Shown: positions 52,825 through 63,650, numbered from the stretch's first letter. The stretch is DNA of 64,000 bases from Gluconacetobacter liquefaciens (GCF_003350405.1 NZ_QQAW01000005.1:270152-334151); one strand, 5' to 3'. Numbers and translations: made by a program. The notes: generated from the sequence alone by a model not told the origin.

Positions 52825-54501
52825 TCAGCGCAGGTGCAGGAAGCGGTCGGCCTCCTGAACGATGTCGGCCAGGGTGCCCTGTTTGAAGGGGCTGATCAGG
52901 CCGGCGGCGTCGACCAGGCCGGTGAAGGGCTGCGAGCCGCCCAGCGCGCACAGATCCGCATAGACCGCCATCGCGCCCGCCTGATCGGCCCGGCTGTGCA
53001 GCCAGAACTGCATCGCGCAGCACAGGGCCAGCGTATAGTCGATATAATAGAAGGGCGAACGGTAGATATGGCCCTGGGCCTGCCACCGGCCGCCGCCGGC
53101 GGGCCAGGACAGGTCGCCGTAATCGCGCCAGGGCAGATACAGCTTTTCCAGCCGCTGCCAGGTCTTGTGGCGCTCGGCGGCCGTCATGCCGGGGTTGGCG
53201 TAGACCTCGTGCTGGAAGTGATCGACGCAGACGCCGTAGGGCAGGAAGCTCAATGAGCCGATCAGGTGCATGCGGCGGAAGCGGTCGGCCAGCCCGTCCT
53301 CGACCATCAGGTCGATCTGCGGCCAGGTGAGGAATTCCAGCGCCATCGAATGGATTTCGGCGGCGTCCATGGTTGGCCACAGCAGGTCGATCCCCGGCAG
53401 GTCGCGGCTTTTCCAGTTCTGGTAGGCGTGGCCCATTTCGTGGGTGAAGACCGTGATGTCGTGCTGCGTGCCGTTGAAATTGGCGAAGATGAACGGCATC
53501 CCGACCGTGGGAAAGGCGGTGCAGAAGCCGCCGCCGGCCTTGCCCTCGCGATTGCGCAGGTCGAGGAAGCCGCCTTCGACCATCTGGCGGTAGAACGCGC
53601 CGAGATCGCCGCCCATGCGGTCTAACATCGTCTGTGCCCGTTCCAGCAGCAAATCATGCCCGCCGGCCGGCTTGGGGTTGCCCATCGGGTCGATCAGCGA
53701 TTCGTCCCAGAAATGTACCCGGTCCCAGTTCATGGTCAGGCGGCGGTTTTCCATGATCGCGCCGACCAGCGGCACGACATGGGCCAGCACGTCCTCGCGA
53801 AAGCGCGCGACATCCTCGGGGCCGTAATCGACGCGGCGCATCCGCCGGTAGCCCAGGGGGGTGTAGCTGTCATAGCCCAGGGTGCGCGCCATGCCGTGGC
53901 GCACCTGCACCAACTGGTCGTAGATCCGGTCCAGTTCCGGCCCGTTGGTGGCGAAGAAATCCCAGCGTGCCTTTTCGGCCTCGTAGCGCACCGCGCGGTC
54001 CGGGTGCTCGGCGAAGGGGGCGAGGCCGGACAGATTGACCGTCTGGCCCTGCACCGTCACGCGGGCCGCGGCCAGCAGGGCCGTGTAGTCGGCGCCCAGA
54101 CGGGCTTCTTCTTCCAGTGCCTCGCGGATGCGTGGGTCGAAGGTGGTGATGTCGGTTTCCCACAGGCGGACGGTGTGGGTGCCGATGGCGGTGGCGAGGC
54201 CGGCGCGGTCGGGGTCGTCCAGCAGCCGGCGCTTGATGGCGACTTCAAGCTCGGTCACCAGCGGGGTCAGGCGGTCGGCGAGGTCGCGATCGGTGCGGGC
54301 CTGCGGGCTTGTGGTGTCCTGGGAGAAGCGCAGGGCGACCATCGAGGCCCAACTGTCGTACGCCCGGCGTTCGACGTCGAAGCGGGCGAGGGCCTCGGTG
54401 CGGTGGCCTTCATCAAGCAGGGTTGAGACGGCACCGAAAGCCGCGTTCAGGCTTTCGGCGGTCGGGGTCGGCAACGTGAGGTCGGAGAATTGGATGGACA
54501 T
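52825..54501 (-). CDS. M3-family oligoendopeptidase
   Basis: 558-aa zinc metallopeptidase of the M3 (PepF/oligoendopeptidase) family. Zinc motif THEMGHAYQ (HExxH) is followed by DAAEIHSMALEFL, in which the third zinc ligand Glu lies, and HIYRSPFYYIDYTLA near the C-terminus holds the substrate-binding Tyr residues. It cleaves short oligopeptides in the cytoplasm. The start at 54501 (MSIQFSDL) is family-like, and 54513 would add four residues. Confidence 0.9.
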   Translation of the reverse strand: MSIQFSDLTLPTPTAESLNAAFGAVSTLLDEGHRTEALARFDVERRAYDSWASMVALRFSQDTTSPQARTDRDLADRLTPLVTELEVAIKRRLLDDPDRAGLATAIGTHTVRLWETDITTFDPRIREALEEEARLGADYTALLAAARVTVQGQTVNLSGLAPFAEHPDRAVRYEAEKARWDFFATNGPELDRIYDQLVQVRHGMARTLGYDSYTPLGYRRMRRVDYGPEDVARFREDVLAHVVPLVGAIMENRRLTMNWDRVHFWDESLIDPMGNPKPAGGHDLLLERAQTMLDRMGGDLGAFYRQMVEGGFLDLRNREGKAGGGFCTAFPTVGMPFIFANFNGTQHDITVFTHEMGHAYQNWKSRDLPGIDLLWPTMDAAEIHSMALEFLTWPQIDLMVEDGLADRFRRMHLIGSLSFLPYGVCVDHFQHEVYANPGMTAAERHKTWQRLEKLYLPWRDYGDLSWPAGGGRWQAQGHIYRSPFYYIDYTLALCCAMQFWLHSRADQAGAMAVYADLCALGGSQPFTGLVDAAGLISPFKQGTLADIVQEADRFLHLR

Positions 54502-54551
54502 GGTTCGTATCATCGCATCCGCGATGGGGAGGCGTCCACGGTTCTGTGCTG

Positions 54552-55547
54552 TCAGGTTTCCGCCAGTGCGCTTCGGGCTTCCGCGGCGAGGGCGAAGGAG
54601 TGCAGGCGGGCCGTGTGGTCGTGGATCGCCCCCACGATCATCAGTTCGTCGGGCTGGTGGCGGGCGATGAAGCGGGCCAGGCCGGTGCGCACGGTCTCGG
54701 GGCCGCCCACGACGGCGCAGGCCAGCGCCCGGTCGATCCCGGCCTGTTCGGCGGGTGTCCAGAGGCCGTCCGTCTCGGTGACCGGGGGAGGGAACTGGCC
54801 CGGCCGGCCCCGGCGCAGGGCCACGAACTGCTGCTGGTGCGAGGTGAACAGCAGGCGGGCCTGCGCGTCGGAGTCGGCGGCCACCACGTTCAGCCCCAGC
54901 ATGACATAGGGTTGGGCCTGCCGGGCGGAGGGGGTGAAGCGCTGGCGGTACAGCGCCACGGCCTCTTCCATCATGTCCGGTGCGAAATGCGAGGCGAAGG
55001 CGAAGGGCAGGCCCAGATGGGCCGCCAGGTGGGCCGAGAACAGCGACGAGCCCAGCAGCCAGACCGGGATTTCCAGCCCGGCGCCGGGGATGGCCTGCAC
55101 GCGCTGACCGGGCTGGGGTGGCGCGAAATAATGCAGCAATTCGGCGACATCCTGCGGGAAGCGGTCGGCGCTGGACGGGTCGCGCCGCAGGGCGCGCATC
55201 GTTTCCTGGTCCGAGCCGGGGGCGCGGCCCAGCCCGAGGTCGATCCGGCCGGGGAACAGGCTTTCCAGCGTGCCGAACTGTTCGGCGACCATCAGCGGGG
55301 CATGGTTGGGCAGCATGATGCCGCCTGCGCCGACCCGGATATGCTGCGTGCCTGCCGCCAGGTGGCCGATCAGAATGGCGGTCGCGGCCGATGCGATGGC
55401 CGGCATGGCGTGATGTTCCGCCACCCAGTAGCGGTGAAAGCCCAGCGCCTCGGCATGGCGGGCCAGGTCGAGACTGTTGCGGAAGGCGGTGGCGGCATCG
55501 CTGCCACGAACGATCAGGGACAGGTCGAGGACCGAGAAGGGGATCAA
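54552..55547 (-). CDS. Luciferase-like (LLM) FMN-dependent monooxygenase family protein
   Basis: 331-aa bacterial luciferase-like TIM-barrel protein. The N-terminus [15 protein letters not shown], followed by [18 protein letters not shown] and [20 protein letters not shown], is typical of the MsnO8-type subgroup. Members use reduced FMN from a partner reductase to oxidise small molecules. It lies 50 bases upstream of the M3 peptidase gene on the same strand and so may be cotranscribed. Substrate unknown. Confidence 0.85.
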   Translation of the reverse strand: MIPFSVLDLSLIVRGSDAATAFRNSLDLARHAEALGFHRYWVAEHHAMPAIASAATAILIGHLAAGTQHIRVGAGGIMLPNHAPLMVAEQFGTLESLFPGRIDLGLGRAPGSDQETMRALRRDPSSADRFPQDVAELLHYFAPPQPGQRVQAIPGAGLEIPVWLLGSSLFSAHLAAHLGLPFAFASHFAPDMMEEAVALYRQRFTPSARQAQPYVMLGLNVVAADSDAQARLLFTSHQQQFVALRRGRPGQFPPPVTETDGLWTPAEQAGIDRALACAVVGGPETVRTGLARFIARHQPDELMIVGAIHDHTARLHSFALAAEARSALAET

Positions 55548-55593
55548 CGTTGGAAACTCCTTTTTCAGTTCACTCGGGCGATCCGGCCGGCCG

Positions 55594-55647
55594 TGTCTGG
55601 AAATGCGGGCTGGTGAGGGAGCGTGCCGCCGCGCGCATTTCCAGACA
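55594..55647. repeat. Hairpin-forming intergenic repeat, short copy C
   Basis: TGTCTGGAAATGCG (55594-55607) and its perfect complement CGCATTTCCAGACA (55634-55647) enclose 26 bases that read GGCTGGTGAGGGAGCGTGCCGC in part. This resembles the left inner part of the repeat at 18471 (GGCTGGTGAGCGAGAGTGCCGC), with the central module deleted. It is placed right after the OPT transporter stop and probably terminates it. Confidence 0.65.
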
Positions 55648-55652
55648 GGGAA

Positions 55653-57596
55653 TCAGGCACGGCGGATTTTGTGGCCGAACCATAGGCATATGGCGATAAA
55701 AACCAGGGTTCCCAGTATCGACGGCACGGTGCTTGCCTCGGGGAGGATGGCCAGGGCGTCGTCGCGGCCGGTGGCGCCGGCGATGCCGGCCAGCAGCACG
55801 CCCGTCAGGCTCTCGCCGACGATGAAGCCGGAGGCGAGCATGGTGGAAACGCCGCCTTCGCTCTGTCGGGCGTGGCGGGTGCAGGCCCAGCCGATGATGG
55901 CGCCGATGGCCAGCGTGACACTGACTGCCGGGGGAAGATACAGCCCGATTCCCACTGCTAGCGGTGGCATGGCGCCGCCGACGCGGCGCAGCAGCAGATC
56001 GGCCGCGATCAGCACCACGCCCAGCGCGATGCCGATCAGGATCATGGTCCAGTCGAGCTGATGCTGGAAGATGCCCTGCGCGATGGTGGTGAGAAGGGCG
56101 GGCTGCGGGGCGGGGAGGGCATGGTCGGGGTTCATGCCGGGATGGGGCATGGCGCCGACGAAGCCGTAGGCCTGGTAGAGCAGTTCCAGCACCGGCGGGA
56201 TGACGATGGCGCCGCTGACGCAGCCGACCAGCAGCGCCACCTGCTGCCGCCAGGGCGAGGCGCCGACCAGTTGCCCGGTCTTGAGATCCTGGAGGTTGTC
56301 GTTGGAAATGGCCGAGGAGGCGACGATGGCCGAGAGGATGTAGAGCGCGAAGGCAATGGCCAGATGGTGCCCGTTGGCCGACATCTCGGCAGGCAGCACG
56401 CCCAGCGGCTCCAGCAGGAGCATGAACGATGCGACCAGCACGATGGCGATGATGGCGATCCCCGACAGCGGGGACGAGGACGAGCCGACGATGCCGGCCA
56501 TGTAGCCGCATGCGGCGGCGACCAGGAAGCCGAACAGCGCGCAGAAGGCGACCGCCGCCAGCGCCGCCGAGACGATGGCGCTACCGTGGGCGAAGGGGGA
56601 CTGGAAGCTTATGAACAGGACGAACAGGATGGCCAGGCACAGACCCGTCAGCAGCAGGAGGGTGCGGGGTGTGAGGTCGCGGCCGTCCTCGTCGGCGGAA
56701 CCGTGGGCGCGCATCATGTCGCGGATGCCCGCCGCGACCGGGCGGGCCAGCACCGCCAGGGTCCAGATGGCGGCGATGGCGATGGTGCCCGCGCCCAGGA
56801 AGCGCACCTTCTGCGTCCAGATCTGCGTAGCGAAACCGGCGGCGGGGAGATGGGCGGGATTGGGCAGCTGGGCGCTGAGGATCGGGACCGCGACATCCCA
56901 CGCGATGATGGTGCCGATCAGCATGGCGAGGCCGCCGGCGATGCCGACCAGGTAGCCCGCGCCCAGCAGGGCCAGCGAGAAGCCGGTCGAAGCGCGGAAG
57001 ATGGCGCCGCCCCAGGTCGCGGTGATCGCCGCGCTGTCGGCCAGTAGCCGCAGGCCGCCGGTGGCGAACGTGACCAGCGCCGACAGCACGCCGCCGGTCA
57101 GCAGGGCGCGCAGGCTCTCCGGGCTGCCGCTTTCCGATCCGGCTTTCAGGATTTCGGCCGCCGCGACGCCTTCGGGGTAGGGGAGGTCGCTGTTCGTGAC
57201 CATCGCGCGGCGCAGCGGCACGGTGAACAGCACGCCGGTCATGCCGCCGGCGAGGGTGAGCAGCGTCGTCTCCAGATAGGGGAAATGCTGCCAGTAGCCG
57301 ATCATGATCATGCAGGGCAGCGAGACGAACACGCACGACAGCGTGCCGGCCGCCGAGGCCTGCGTCTGGACCATATTGTTTTCGAGGATCGTGGAGCCGC
57401 CCATCGCCCGCAGCACGGACATGGAGATCACGGCCGCAGGAATCGACGAGGCGACGGTGAGGCCGATCTTGAGCCCCAGATAGACGTTGGAGGCGGTGAA
57501 GACGACGGTGATCAGGGCACCGAGGATAAAACCGCGCAGGGTCATTTCCCGCTGGCTGGCGGTGCGCGCGGTCTGGGAAAGGGCGGTGTCCGTCAT
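55653..57596 (-). CDS. OPT-family oligopeptide/metal-chelate transporter
   Basis: 647-aa polytopic membrane protein of the Oligopeptide Transporter family, with around 15 membrane helices. Recognised from [41 protein letters not shown], and [18 protein letters not shown] carriers import peptides, iron-siderophore or nicotianamine-like chelates by proton symport. It is monocistronic or first of a minus-strand set, with a divergent lipoprotein gene nearby. Confidence 0.9.
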   Translation of the reverse strand: MTDTALSQTARTASQREMTLRGFILGALITVVFTASNVYLGLKIGLTVASSIPAAVISMSVLRAMGGSTILENNMVQTQASAAGTLSCVFVSLPCMIMIGYWQHFPYLETTLLTLAGGMTGVLFTVPLRRAMVTNSDLPYPEGVAAAEILKAGSESGSPESLRALLTGGVLSALVTFATGGLRLLADSAAITATWGGAIFRASTGFSLALLGAGYLVGIAGGLAMLIGTIIAWDVAVPILSAQLPNPAHLPAAGFATQIWTQKVRFLGAGTIAIAAIWTLAVLARPVAAGIRDMMRAHGSADEDGRDLTPRTLLLLTGLCLAILFVLFISFQSPFAHGSAIVSAALAAVAFCALFGFLVAAACGYMAGIVGSSSSPLSGIAIIAIVLVASFMLLLEPLGVLPAEMSANGHHLAIAFALYILSAIVASSAISNDNLQDLKTGQLVGASPWRQQVALLVGCVSGAIVIPPVLELLYQAYGFVGAMPHPGMNPDHALPAPQPALLTTIAQGIFQHQLDWTMILIGIALGVVLIAADLLLRRVGGAMPPLAVGIGLYLPPAVSVTLAIGAIIGWACTRHARQSEGGVSTMLASGFIVGESLTGVLLAGIAGATGRDDALAILPEASTVPSILGTLVFIAICLWFGHKIRRA

Positions 57597-57705
57597 GCTG
57601 TCTTCATGTCGCTTGTATCGCTTGACCTGTCGGTGGAGTGACCTGTCGGTGGGACCGTGGGCGCGCAGGCCGTCTGCATTGCCGCGCGCCGGCGGCAGGG
57701 GAGGA

Positions 57706-58314
57706 TCACATATGGTGGAAGGTGGGGGCGATCAGGTGGGTCTGGTTGTATTCCAGCTGCTCTTTCGTCAACTGGAGGCCGACCTCGAGCCTGTAGCCGT
57801 CGATCGTGACGTGCTTGGACACCGGTAGCGTGATCGGCACGATGCGGGTGTGGGTGAGCATCTGGGTGACGTTGGCCGGGAACTGCACATTCTCGACGAA
57901 CTGCTTCTTGCTCTTGATCTCGTCGCCATAGACCACGGCGATGAAATACGGGACATCCACCGTGCGGCCGGTGCCGGGGCCGCGGGTGACGTTCAGGCCG
58001 AGGCTGACCTCGGCGACGACGGAGGCCGTTGTTTTCGGGTTTCCCGAGCCTCTGTGGCACTGGCCGGTAACGCGCGTGACGCTGGCACGCGAGGCCAGGT
58101 GGCCGATATCGTGCGACGGGCCGGTGAAGGCCATCTGGTCGGCGGCGGCGCCGAGGACCTCGACGGTCGGGCATGACGGTGCGAAGCCGTCGGGGTTCTC
58201 CATGGAGCATGCCGCCAGCGACATGGCGAGCGGCAGGATCGCCAGGCCGCTGAGATGGGCGGGGCGAAAGCGGCGAAGGCCGCTCGGGCTGGCGATGGTC
58301 ATGCGGGGGATCAT
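57706..58314 (-). CDS. Hypothetical lipoprotein
   Basis: 202 aa. Signal peptide with lipobox (LAILPLAMSLAACS), then a beta-rich domain with VTGQCHRGSGNPKTTASVVAEV, VPYFIAVVYGD and VGLQLTKEQLEYN, predicted to sit in the envelope. The family is not recognised by name, although similar lipoproteins occur in acetic acid bacteria to my recollection. The ATG at 58314 is preferred, and ATG 58302 is also possible. It lies between the OPT transporter gene and ispH, divergent from ispH. Confidence 0.68.
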   Translation of the reverse strand: MIPRMTIASPSGLRRFRPAHLSGLAILPLAMSLAACSMENPDGFAPSCPTVEVLGAAADQMAFTGPSHDIGHLASRASVTRVTGQCHRGSGNPKTTASVVAEVSLGLNVTRGPGTGRTVDVPYFIAVVYGDEIKSKKQFVENVQFPANVTQMLTHTRIVPITLPVSKHVTIDGYRLEVGLQLTKEQLEYNQTHLIAPTFHHM

Positions 58315-58545
58315 GCGGGTTCCGGGGTCTCGTGCTTGCTCATGGTTGCGGGGGCCGCCATGTGGACGGGCTGCTTGTGTGGCTCCGGCTGGACGGCTAT
58401 GTCCAAATGCACCGGGGTTACAGGAAAATGGCTTGCGCCACGGCCCCGGTTTGCGTAGGGCCGGACCAGCACCGGGATGCGCGGCCGGCCGGTCGCTGCC
58501 CCCGGCCCGTATCCTATACCGCTCGCCGGCCGTTTGGGGAACACC

Positions 58546-59559
58546 ATGCCCGACCAGATGATTCAGACCTCCGATTCCGCCCCCGTCGCGACGTCTCCGG
58601 CCGAGGCGCCCATGCGGTCGCTGAAGGTTCTGCTGGCGGGGCCGCGCGGCTTCTGCGCCGGGGTGGACCGCGCCATCCGCGTGGTCGAGGAAGCGATCCG
58701 CCGCTATGGCGCGCCGGTCTATGTGCGGCACGAGATCGTGCATAACCGCACCGTGGTCGAGGAGCTGGAAGCCCAGGGCGCCATCTTCGTCGAGGAACTG
58801 GACGAGGTGCCGGCCGATGCGCATGTCGTGTTCTCGGCCCATGGCGTGCCCAAGACGGTGCCGGCCGAGGCCGAGCGCCGCAACCTGCTGTACCTGGATG
58901 CGACCTGCCCGCTGGTCTCCAAGGTGCACCGCGAAGCCGAGCGGCATTTCGCCGATGGTGGCCCGGAAAGCCGCCATATCCTGATGATCGGCCATGCCGG
59001 CCACCCCGAAGTGGTGGGCACGATGGGCCAGTTGCCGGCCGGTGCGGTGACGCTGATCAACGATGCGGAAGAGGCGCGGACCGTCCAGCCGGCCGATCCG
59101 GCGCGCTTGGCCTTCATTACCCAGACCACGCTTTCGGTCGATGACACCGCCGAGATCGTCGAGATCCTGCGTCGCCGCTTCCCGTTGATCGAGGGGCCGA
59201 AGCGCGAGGATATCTGCTACGCCACCACCAACCGCCAGGAAGCGGTGAAGGCGATTGCGCCGGGTTGCGATCTCGTGATCGTGATCGGTTCGCCGAACTC
59301 GTCCAATTCCCAGCGCCTGCGCGAAGTGGCGGAACGGTCGGGTGCGCCGCGCGCCCTGCTGGTGCCGCGCCTGAGCAATCTGGACTGGTCGGTGCTGGAG
59401 GGGGTGAACACGCTGGGCATCACCGCCGGGGCCTCGGCGCCCGAGGCGCTGGTGCAGGAAATGGTCACGGCGCTGGCCAAGCATTTCTCGCTGGAAATCG
59501 AGGAACGGACGGTCAAGGAAGAGAACGTGACCTTCCGCCTGCCGGCTCCGCTGGGCTGA
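58546..59559 (+). CDS. ispH: 4-hydroxy-3-methylbut-2-enyl diphosphate reductase
   Basis: 337-aa last enzyme of the MEP isoprenoid pathway, which reduces HMBPP to IPP and DMAPP. The three [4Fe-4S] cysteines are in [10 protein letters not shown] (Cys37), [11 protein letters not shown] and [27 protein letters not shown] and [10 protein letters not shown] mark the substrate-binding loops. The ATG at 58546 follows GGGGA and leaves a short non-conserved N-terminal extension of about 25 residues. First of the ispH-thrB-rnhA group. Confidence 0.95.
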   Translation: MPDQMIQTSDSAPVATSPAEAPMRSLKVLLAGPRGFCAGVDRAIRVVEEAIRRYGAPVYVRHEIVHNRTVVEELEAQGAIFVEELDEVPADAHVVFSAHGVPKTVPAEAERRNLLYLDATCPLVSKVHREAERHFADGGPESRHILMIGHAGHPEVVGTMGQLPAGAVTLINDAEEARTVQPADPARLAFITQTTLSVDDTAEIVEILRRRFPLIEGPKREDICYATTNRQEAVKAIAPGCDLVIVIGSPNSSNSQRLREVAERSGAPRALLVPRLSNLDWSVLEGVNTLGITAGASAPEALVQEMVTALAKHFSLEIEERTVKEENVTFRLPAPLG

Positions 59560-59574
59560 TCAGGCCGGGTTCGC

Positions 59575-60540
59575 ATGGCTGTCTATACGGATGTGTCGGA
59601 CGGGGCGCTGCGCGCGTTCCTGTCCCTTTACGACATTGGTGAACTCACGGCCTATCGGGGCATTGCCGAGGGGGTCGAGAACAGCAATTTCGTCCTGCGG
59701 ACTACGGACGGCGATTTTATCCTGACCCTGTATGAACGCCGGGTGAATCCTGACGATCTGCCCTGGTTCCTGGGGCTGATGGGGGCGTTGGCCGACCATG
59801 GCCTGTCCTGCCCGCGTCCGGTGGCGGGGCGCGATGGCGAGGCCTTGCGCACCCTGGCGGGCCGGCCGGCGGCGATCACGACTTTTCTGCCCGGCGTGTG
59901 GCCGCGCGACGTGCGGGTGGAGCATTGCGCGCCGCTGGGTGCCGCGCTGGCGGCGCTGCATGTCGCGGGGCAGGCCTACAAGGCCGAACGCGCGAACGGG
60001 CTGGGGCCCGCCGCGTGGGGACCTCTGCTGGAATCCTGCCGGGCGGAGGCGGATTCGGTGTCGGTGGGGCTGGGGGCGGAACTGGATGCCGCCCTGGGGG
60101 CGATCCTGCCGGCGTGGCCTTGTGTGGGCGATCTGCCGCGCGGGCAGATCCATGCCGATCTGTTCCCTGACAATGTGTTTTTTCTCGATGGCGCGGTGTC
60201 GGGGCTGATCGATTTCTATTTCGCCTGCACCGATTTCCTGGCCTACGACATCGCGATCTGCCTGAATGCCTGGTGTTTCGAGGCCGATGGCGTGTTCGTG
60301 CCCGAGCGCGCGCGGGCGCTGATCGCGGGATATGAATCGGTGCGGCCGCTTGATGCCGCCGAACGGCAGGCGATGCCGGTGCTGGCGGCGGGGGCCGCGA
60401 TGCGCTTTCTGCTGACGCGGCTGTATGACTGGCTGAACACGCCGGCCGGCGCGATGGTGACGCGTAAGGACCCGCTCGATTACCTGCGCCGCCTGCGCTT
60501 TCATCGTGCGGCGGGGGATGCGTCGGTCTATGGCGTCTGA
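59575..60540 (+). CDS. thrB: Homoserine kinase (type II)
   Basis: 321-aa kinase of the aminoglycoside phosphotransferase fold that phosphorylates homoserine in threonine synthesis. [26 protein letters not shown] is the nucleotide-binding region, [11 protein letters not shown] the catalytic loop, and [17 protein letters not shown] the metal loop, all as in alphaproteobacterial ThrB. It follows ispH by 15 bases and overlaps rnhA by 11. Confidence 0.93.
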   Translation: MAVYTDVSDGALRAFLSLYDIGELTAYRGIAEGVENSNFVLRTTDGDFILTLYERRVNPDDLPWFLGLMGALADHGLSCPRPVAGRDGEALRTLAGRPAAITTFLPGVWPRDVRVEHCAPLGAALAALHVAGQAYKAERANGLGPAAWGPLLESCRAEADSVSVGLGAELDAALGAILPAWPCVGDLPRGQIHADLFPDNVFFLDGAVSGLIDFYFACTDFLAYDIAICLNAWCFEADGVFVPERARALIAGYESVRPLDAAERQAMPVLAAGAAMRFLLTRLYDWLNTPAGAMVTRKDPLDYLRRLRFHRAAGDASVYGV

Positions 60541-61057
60541 GACCGACGAACGGCCGGTGGAGGCCGATGCCGCATGCGAACTGGAGACGCCCAATGCGTC
60601 CGCGCCGGTCGAGATCTGGACCGATGGGGGCTGCAAGCCCAATCCGGGGCCGGGCGGCTGGGCGGCGCTGCTGAAATTTCGCGGGACCGAGCGCGAGATT
60701 TCGGGGGGCGAGGCCGAGACCACCAACAACCGGATGGAACTGACGGCGGCGGCCGAGGCGCTGGAGGCGCTGAAGCGGCCGTGCGTGGTGGTGCTGCATA
60801 CCGACAGTGAATATGTGCGCAACGGCATCACCCGTTGGCATACCGGCTGGGTGCGGCGGAACTGGCGCAATGCTTCGGGTGATCCGGTGGCGAACATGGA
60901 TCTGTGGCGGCGGTTGCTGGAGATCAGCAAGCGGCACCAGGTCGAGTGGCGCTGGGTGCGTGGCCATTCGGGCGACGAAAACAACGAACGGGTCGACCGG
61001 CTGGCCACGGCGGCGCGGGACGCGCTGGGGCTGGCCTATCCCGTTCGTCGCCGGTGA
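60530..61057 (+). CDS. rnhA: Ribonuclease HI
   Basis: 175-aa RNase H, which removes RNA from RNA-DNA hybrids. The active-site carboxylates are visible: Asp in [11 protein letters not shown], Glu in NNRMELTA, Asp in [11 protein letters not shown], and Asp in ERVDRLA. The WTDGG entry and the handle region [11 protein letters not shown] are typical of type I bacterial enzymes. A 25-residue acidic N-terminal extension precedes the catalytic domain. It overlaps thrB and is followed by the ABC ATPase gene through a GTGA overlap. Confidence 0.95.
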   Translation: MASETDERPVEADAACELETPNASAPVEIWTDGGCKPNPGPGGWAALLKFRGTEREISGGEAETTNNRMELTAAAEALEALKRPCVVVLHTDSEYVRNGITRWHTGWVRRNWRNASGDPVANMDLWRRLLEISKRHQVEWRWVRGHSGDENNERVDRLATAARDALGLAYPVRRR

Positions 61058-61785
61058 CGGCTCCGGCGCTGGATCTGCGCGGGCTGGCGGTGGCCCATGG
61101 TGGGCGGGAGCTGTTCGCCGGACTGGATCTGACATTGCCGGGCGGGGTGTTCTCCGTGCTGCTGGGGGCCAGCGGCGTGGGCAAGACCAGCCTGCTGCGG
61201 GTGATCGCGGGGCTGGATCGTCCGACGGCGGGCATGGTGGTGGCCGATGACGGCGCGCCACTGGCGGGCCGGGTGGCCTGGATGGGGCAGCGCGACCTGC
61301 TGCAACCCTGGGCGCGGGTGATCGACAATGTAATGCTGGGCGACCGGCTGCGCGGCCGGCGGCCCGATCGCGACCGGGCGGCGGAACTGCTGCGGCGGAT
61401 GGGGCTGGCTGACCGGCTGGCGGCGCTGCCGGCGGAACTGTCGGGCGGCATGCGCCAACGTGTGGCGCTGGCCCGGACCCTGTACGAGGATCGTCCGGTC
61501 GTACTGATGGACGAACCCTTTTCGGCGCTGGACAGCGTGACGCGGGCGCGGATGCAGGATCTGGCGGCCGAAACGCTGCATGACCGCACGGTGGTGCTGA
61601 TTACCCATGACCCGCTGGAGGCGTGCCGGCTGGGGCAGGCGATCCTGCTGATGGCGGGGGAGCCGGTGCGTGTGGAGGCGATCGCGGTGCCGGCGGGCGC
61701 GGTGCCGCGGCCGGCGGACGACGATTCCGTGCTGCATGCCCAGGGGGTGCTGCTGCGTCGTATGCTGGATGCGGCGGGTTCATGA
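61054..61785 (+). CDS. ABC transporter ATP-binding protein (SsuB/ThiY-type importer)
   Basis: 243-aa ATPase. Walker [11 protein letters not shown]-loop GQRDLLQPW, signature [12 protein letters not shown], Walker [13 protein letters not shown] and H-loop THDPLEA. The group is that of nitrate/sulfonate/taurine/pyrimidine importers. The GTG start overlaps the rnhA stop. The permease follows with ATGA overlap, then a nucleoside hydrolase. No periplasmic binding protein is in the operon. Confidence 0.88.
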   Translation: MTAPALDLRGLAVAHGGRELFAGLDLTLPGGVFSVLLGASGVGKTSLLRVIAGLDRPTAGMVVADDGAPLAGRVAWMGQRDLLQPWARVIDNVMLGDRLRGRRPDRDRAAELLRRMGLADRLAALPAELSGGMRQRVALARTLYEDRPVVLMDEPFSALDSVTRARMQDLAAETLHDRTVVLITHDPLEACRLGQAILLMAGEPVRVEAIAVPAGAVPRPADDDSVLHAQGVLLRRMLDAAGS

Positions 61786-62552
61786 GCGCCGGACGAATCG
61801 TGGCGCGGCTGGGCCGGCCGGTGGGCACGCTGTGCGGGCTGGGCCTGCTGTGGTGGGGGATCGTCCGGCTGGGCGGGGTGCCGCCCTATCTGCTGCCGCC
61901 GCCGGGATCGGTCGCACGGGCGTTGTGGGCGCAGCGCGGATTACTGGCCGGCGCGGCGGGAACGACGCTGCTGGAAACCGTGCTGGGGTTGCTGCTGGGC
62001 ACGGCGGGGGGCGGCGCGCTGGCGCTGCTGATGATGGCCTCGACCCCGGTGCGGCGCTGGATGATGCCTCTGGTGCTGCTCAGTCAGGCGGTGCCGGTCT
62101 TCGCGCTGGCGCCGCTGCTGGTGCTGTGGTTCGGATTCGGCATTGCCTCCAAGGTGGTGATGGCGGTGCTGGTGATCTTCTTTCCCATTACCTCGTCCTT
62201 TTTCGACGGATTGCGCCGCACGCCGCCTGGGTGGCTGGATCTGGCGCGGAGCATGGATGCGCGGCCGGGACTGGTACTGCTGCGGCTGCGGCTGCCGGCG
62301 GCACTGCCGGCCTTCGCCACCGGCCTGCGGGTGGCCGCCGCGATCGCGCCGCTGGGCGCGGTGGTGGGGGAATGGGTGGGGGCGTCGTCCGGGCTTGGCT
62401 TCCTGATGCAGACGGCCAATACCCGCTTCGAGACCGACCTGATGTTCGCGGCGCTGCTGGTGCTGGCGTCGATGACAGTGCTGCTCTGGTGGGGGGTGGA
62501 CCGGGCGCTGGCGCGGATGCTGTACTGGGTGCCGGACGATCGGTCCGACTGA
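61782..62552 (+). CDS. ABC transporter permease (SsuC/ThiX-type importer)
   Basis: 256-aa inner-membrane permease of the BPD_transp_1 type with about six helices. The EAA-like cytosolic loop for ATPase contact is FDGLRRTPPGWLDLARSMDA, and PYLLPPPGSVARALW near the N-terminus is typical of the NMT1/taurine-type importers. Coupled to the ATPase gene by ATGA, and a nucleoside hydrolase gene starts 12 bases after its stop. Substrate likely a nucleoside, nucleobase or pyrimidine (inference from context). Confidence 0.87.
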   Translation: MSAGRIVARLGRPVGTLCGLGLLWWGIVRLGGVPPYLLPPPGSVARALWAQRGLLAGAAGTTLLETVLGLLLGTAGGGALALLMMASTPVRRWMMPLVLLSQAVPVFALAPLLVLWFGFGIASKVVMAVLVIFFPITSSFFDGLRRTPPGWLDLARSMDARPGLVLLRLRLPAALPAFATGLRVAAAIAPLGAVVGEWVGASSGLGFLMQTANTRFETDLMFAALLVLASMTVLLWWGVDRALARMLYWVPDDRSD

Positions 62553-62564
62553 AGGAGTGATATC

Positions 62565-63518
62565 GTGGCGCGCGCCATCATCATCGACACCGACCCCTCG
62601 CCGGACGATGCGGTCGCTTTCCTCATGGCGCTGGCCTCGCCCGACGAACTGGAGGTGCTGGCGCTGACGACGGTGGGGGGCAACGTGCCGCTGGCGCTGA
62701 CCACGCGCAATGCCCTGATGGCGCTGGAACTGGCCGGACGGGGCGATGTGCCGGTTTATGCCGGGGCGGCGGGCCCGTTGGTGGGGGCACTGCGTACCGC
62801 CGAGCATGTGCATGGTGCCACAGGGTTCGACGGCTACGACCTGCCGCCGCCGTCGCTGACGCCGGCCGAGGGATTCGCCCCCGACCGGATCGTGGACCTG
62901 GTGATGGCCCGGCCGCGTGACAGCGTGACGCTGTGCGGCCTGGCGCCGCTGACCAATATCGCCCTGGCGATGCTGCGCGAGCCGCGCTTGGCCGGGCACC
63001 TGCATGGGATCGTGCTGATGGGCGGCGCGCGGGCCGAGGGCGGGAACATCACCCCGGCGGCGGAATACAACATCCATGTCGACCCGGAGGCGGCGGCGCG
63101 GGTGTTCGATTCGGGCGTGCCGATCACGATGATCCCTCTGGATTGCACGCATCGGGCGCTGACGACGGCGGCGCGGATGGCGCGGCTGCGCGCGATCGGC
63201 ACGCCGCTGGCCGAGGCGTTCTATCACCTGCTGACGTTCAATAAGCGCTTCGATGCGCGCCAGGGAGGGACGGATGGCGGCCCGCTGCATGATCCGACGG
63301 TGATTGCGGCGCTGCTGCGGCCGGACCTGTTCAGCGGCCGGCTGGCCCATGTCGGGATCGAGTGCCAGGGCACGCTGACGCGGGGCATGACGGTCATCGA
63401 CTGGCGGAGCGTGACCGGCCGGCACCCGAATGCGCTGGTACTCAACCGGGTGGATGCCGAGGGATATTTCGATCTGGTGATCGAACGCCTGTCGCGCTTC
63501 GGCATCGGATCGCCATAA
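62565..63518 (+). CDS. Inosine/uridine-preferring nucleoside hydrolase family protein
   Basis: 317-aa nucleoside hydrolase that cleaves the N-glycosidic bond of ribonucleosides. The N-terminal DTDPSPDDAVAFLMAL is the calcium-binding motif, with Ser in place of the usual Gly after DTDP. Further VMGGARAEGGNITPAAEYNIHVDPEAA and the C-terminal His/Asp residues match the family. GTG start with AAGGAG at seven bases. Last gene of the rnhA-ABC operon. Cytoplasmic, so it would process the imported compound. Confidence 0.88.
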   Translation: MARAIIIDTDPSPDDAVAFLMALASPDELEVLALTTVGGNVPLALTTRNALMALELAGRGDVPVYAGAAGPLVGALRTAEHVHGATGFDGYDLPPPSLTPAEGFAPDRIVDLVMARPRDSVTLCGLAPLTNIALAMLREPRLAGHLHGIVLMGGARAEGGNITPAAEYNIHVDPEAAARVFDSGVPITMIPLDCTHRALTTAARMARLRAIGTPLAEAFYHLLTFNKRFDARQGGTDGGPLHDPTVIAALLRPDLFSGRLAHVGIECQGTLTRGMTVIDWRSVTGRHPNALVLNRVDAEGYFDLVIERLSRFGIGSP

Positions 63519-63650
63519 AGCATCGCCGCGTGCCGATGGAAGGTTGCCCGATCGGGGTGCGCTCCAGTAATGGTCGCGCGTTCGCGCCGGTCGGGCGCGG
63601 CCGATCCTGACGTCGCTTCCCTGTGGGGCGTCCTGCTGTCCGGAGTCCGC

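Noticed and set aside
57706..59484. 592-codon minus-strand open frame
   Set aside because: Only the last 202 codons (57706-58314) encode a plausible lipoprotein. The remainder is antisense to ispH and has no own start context.
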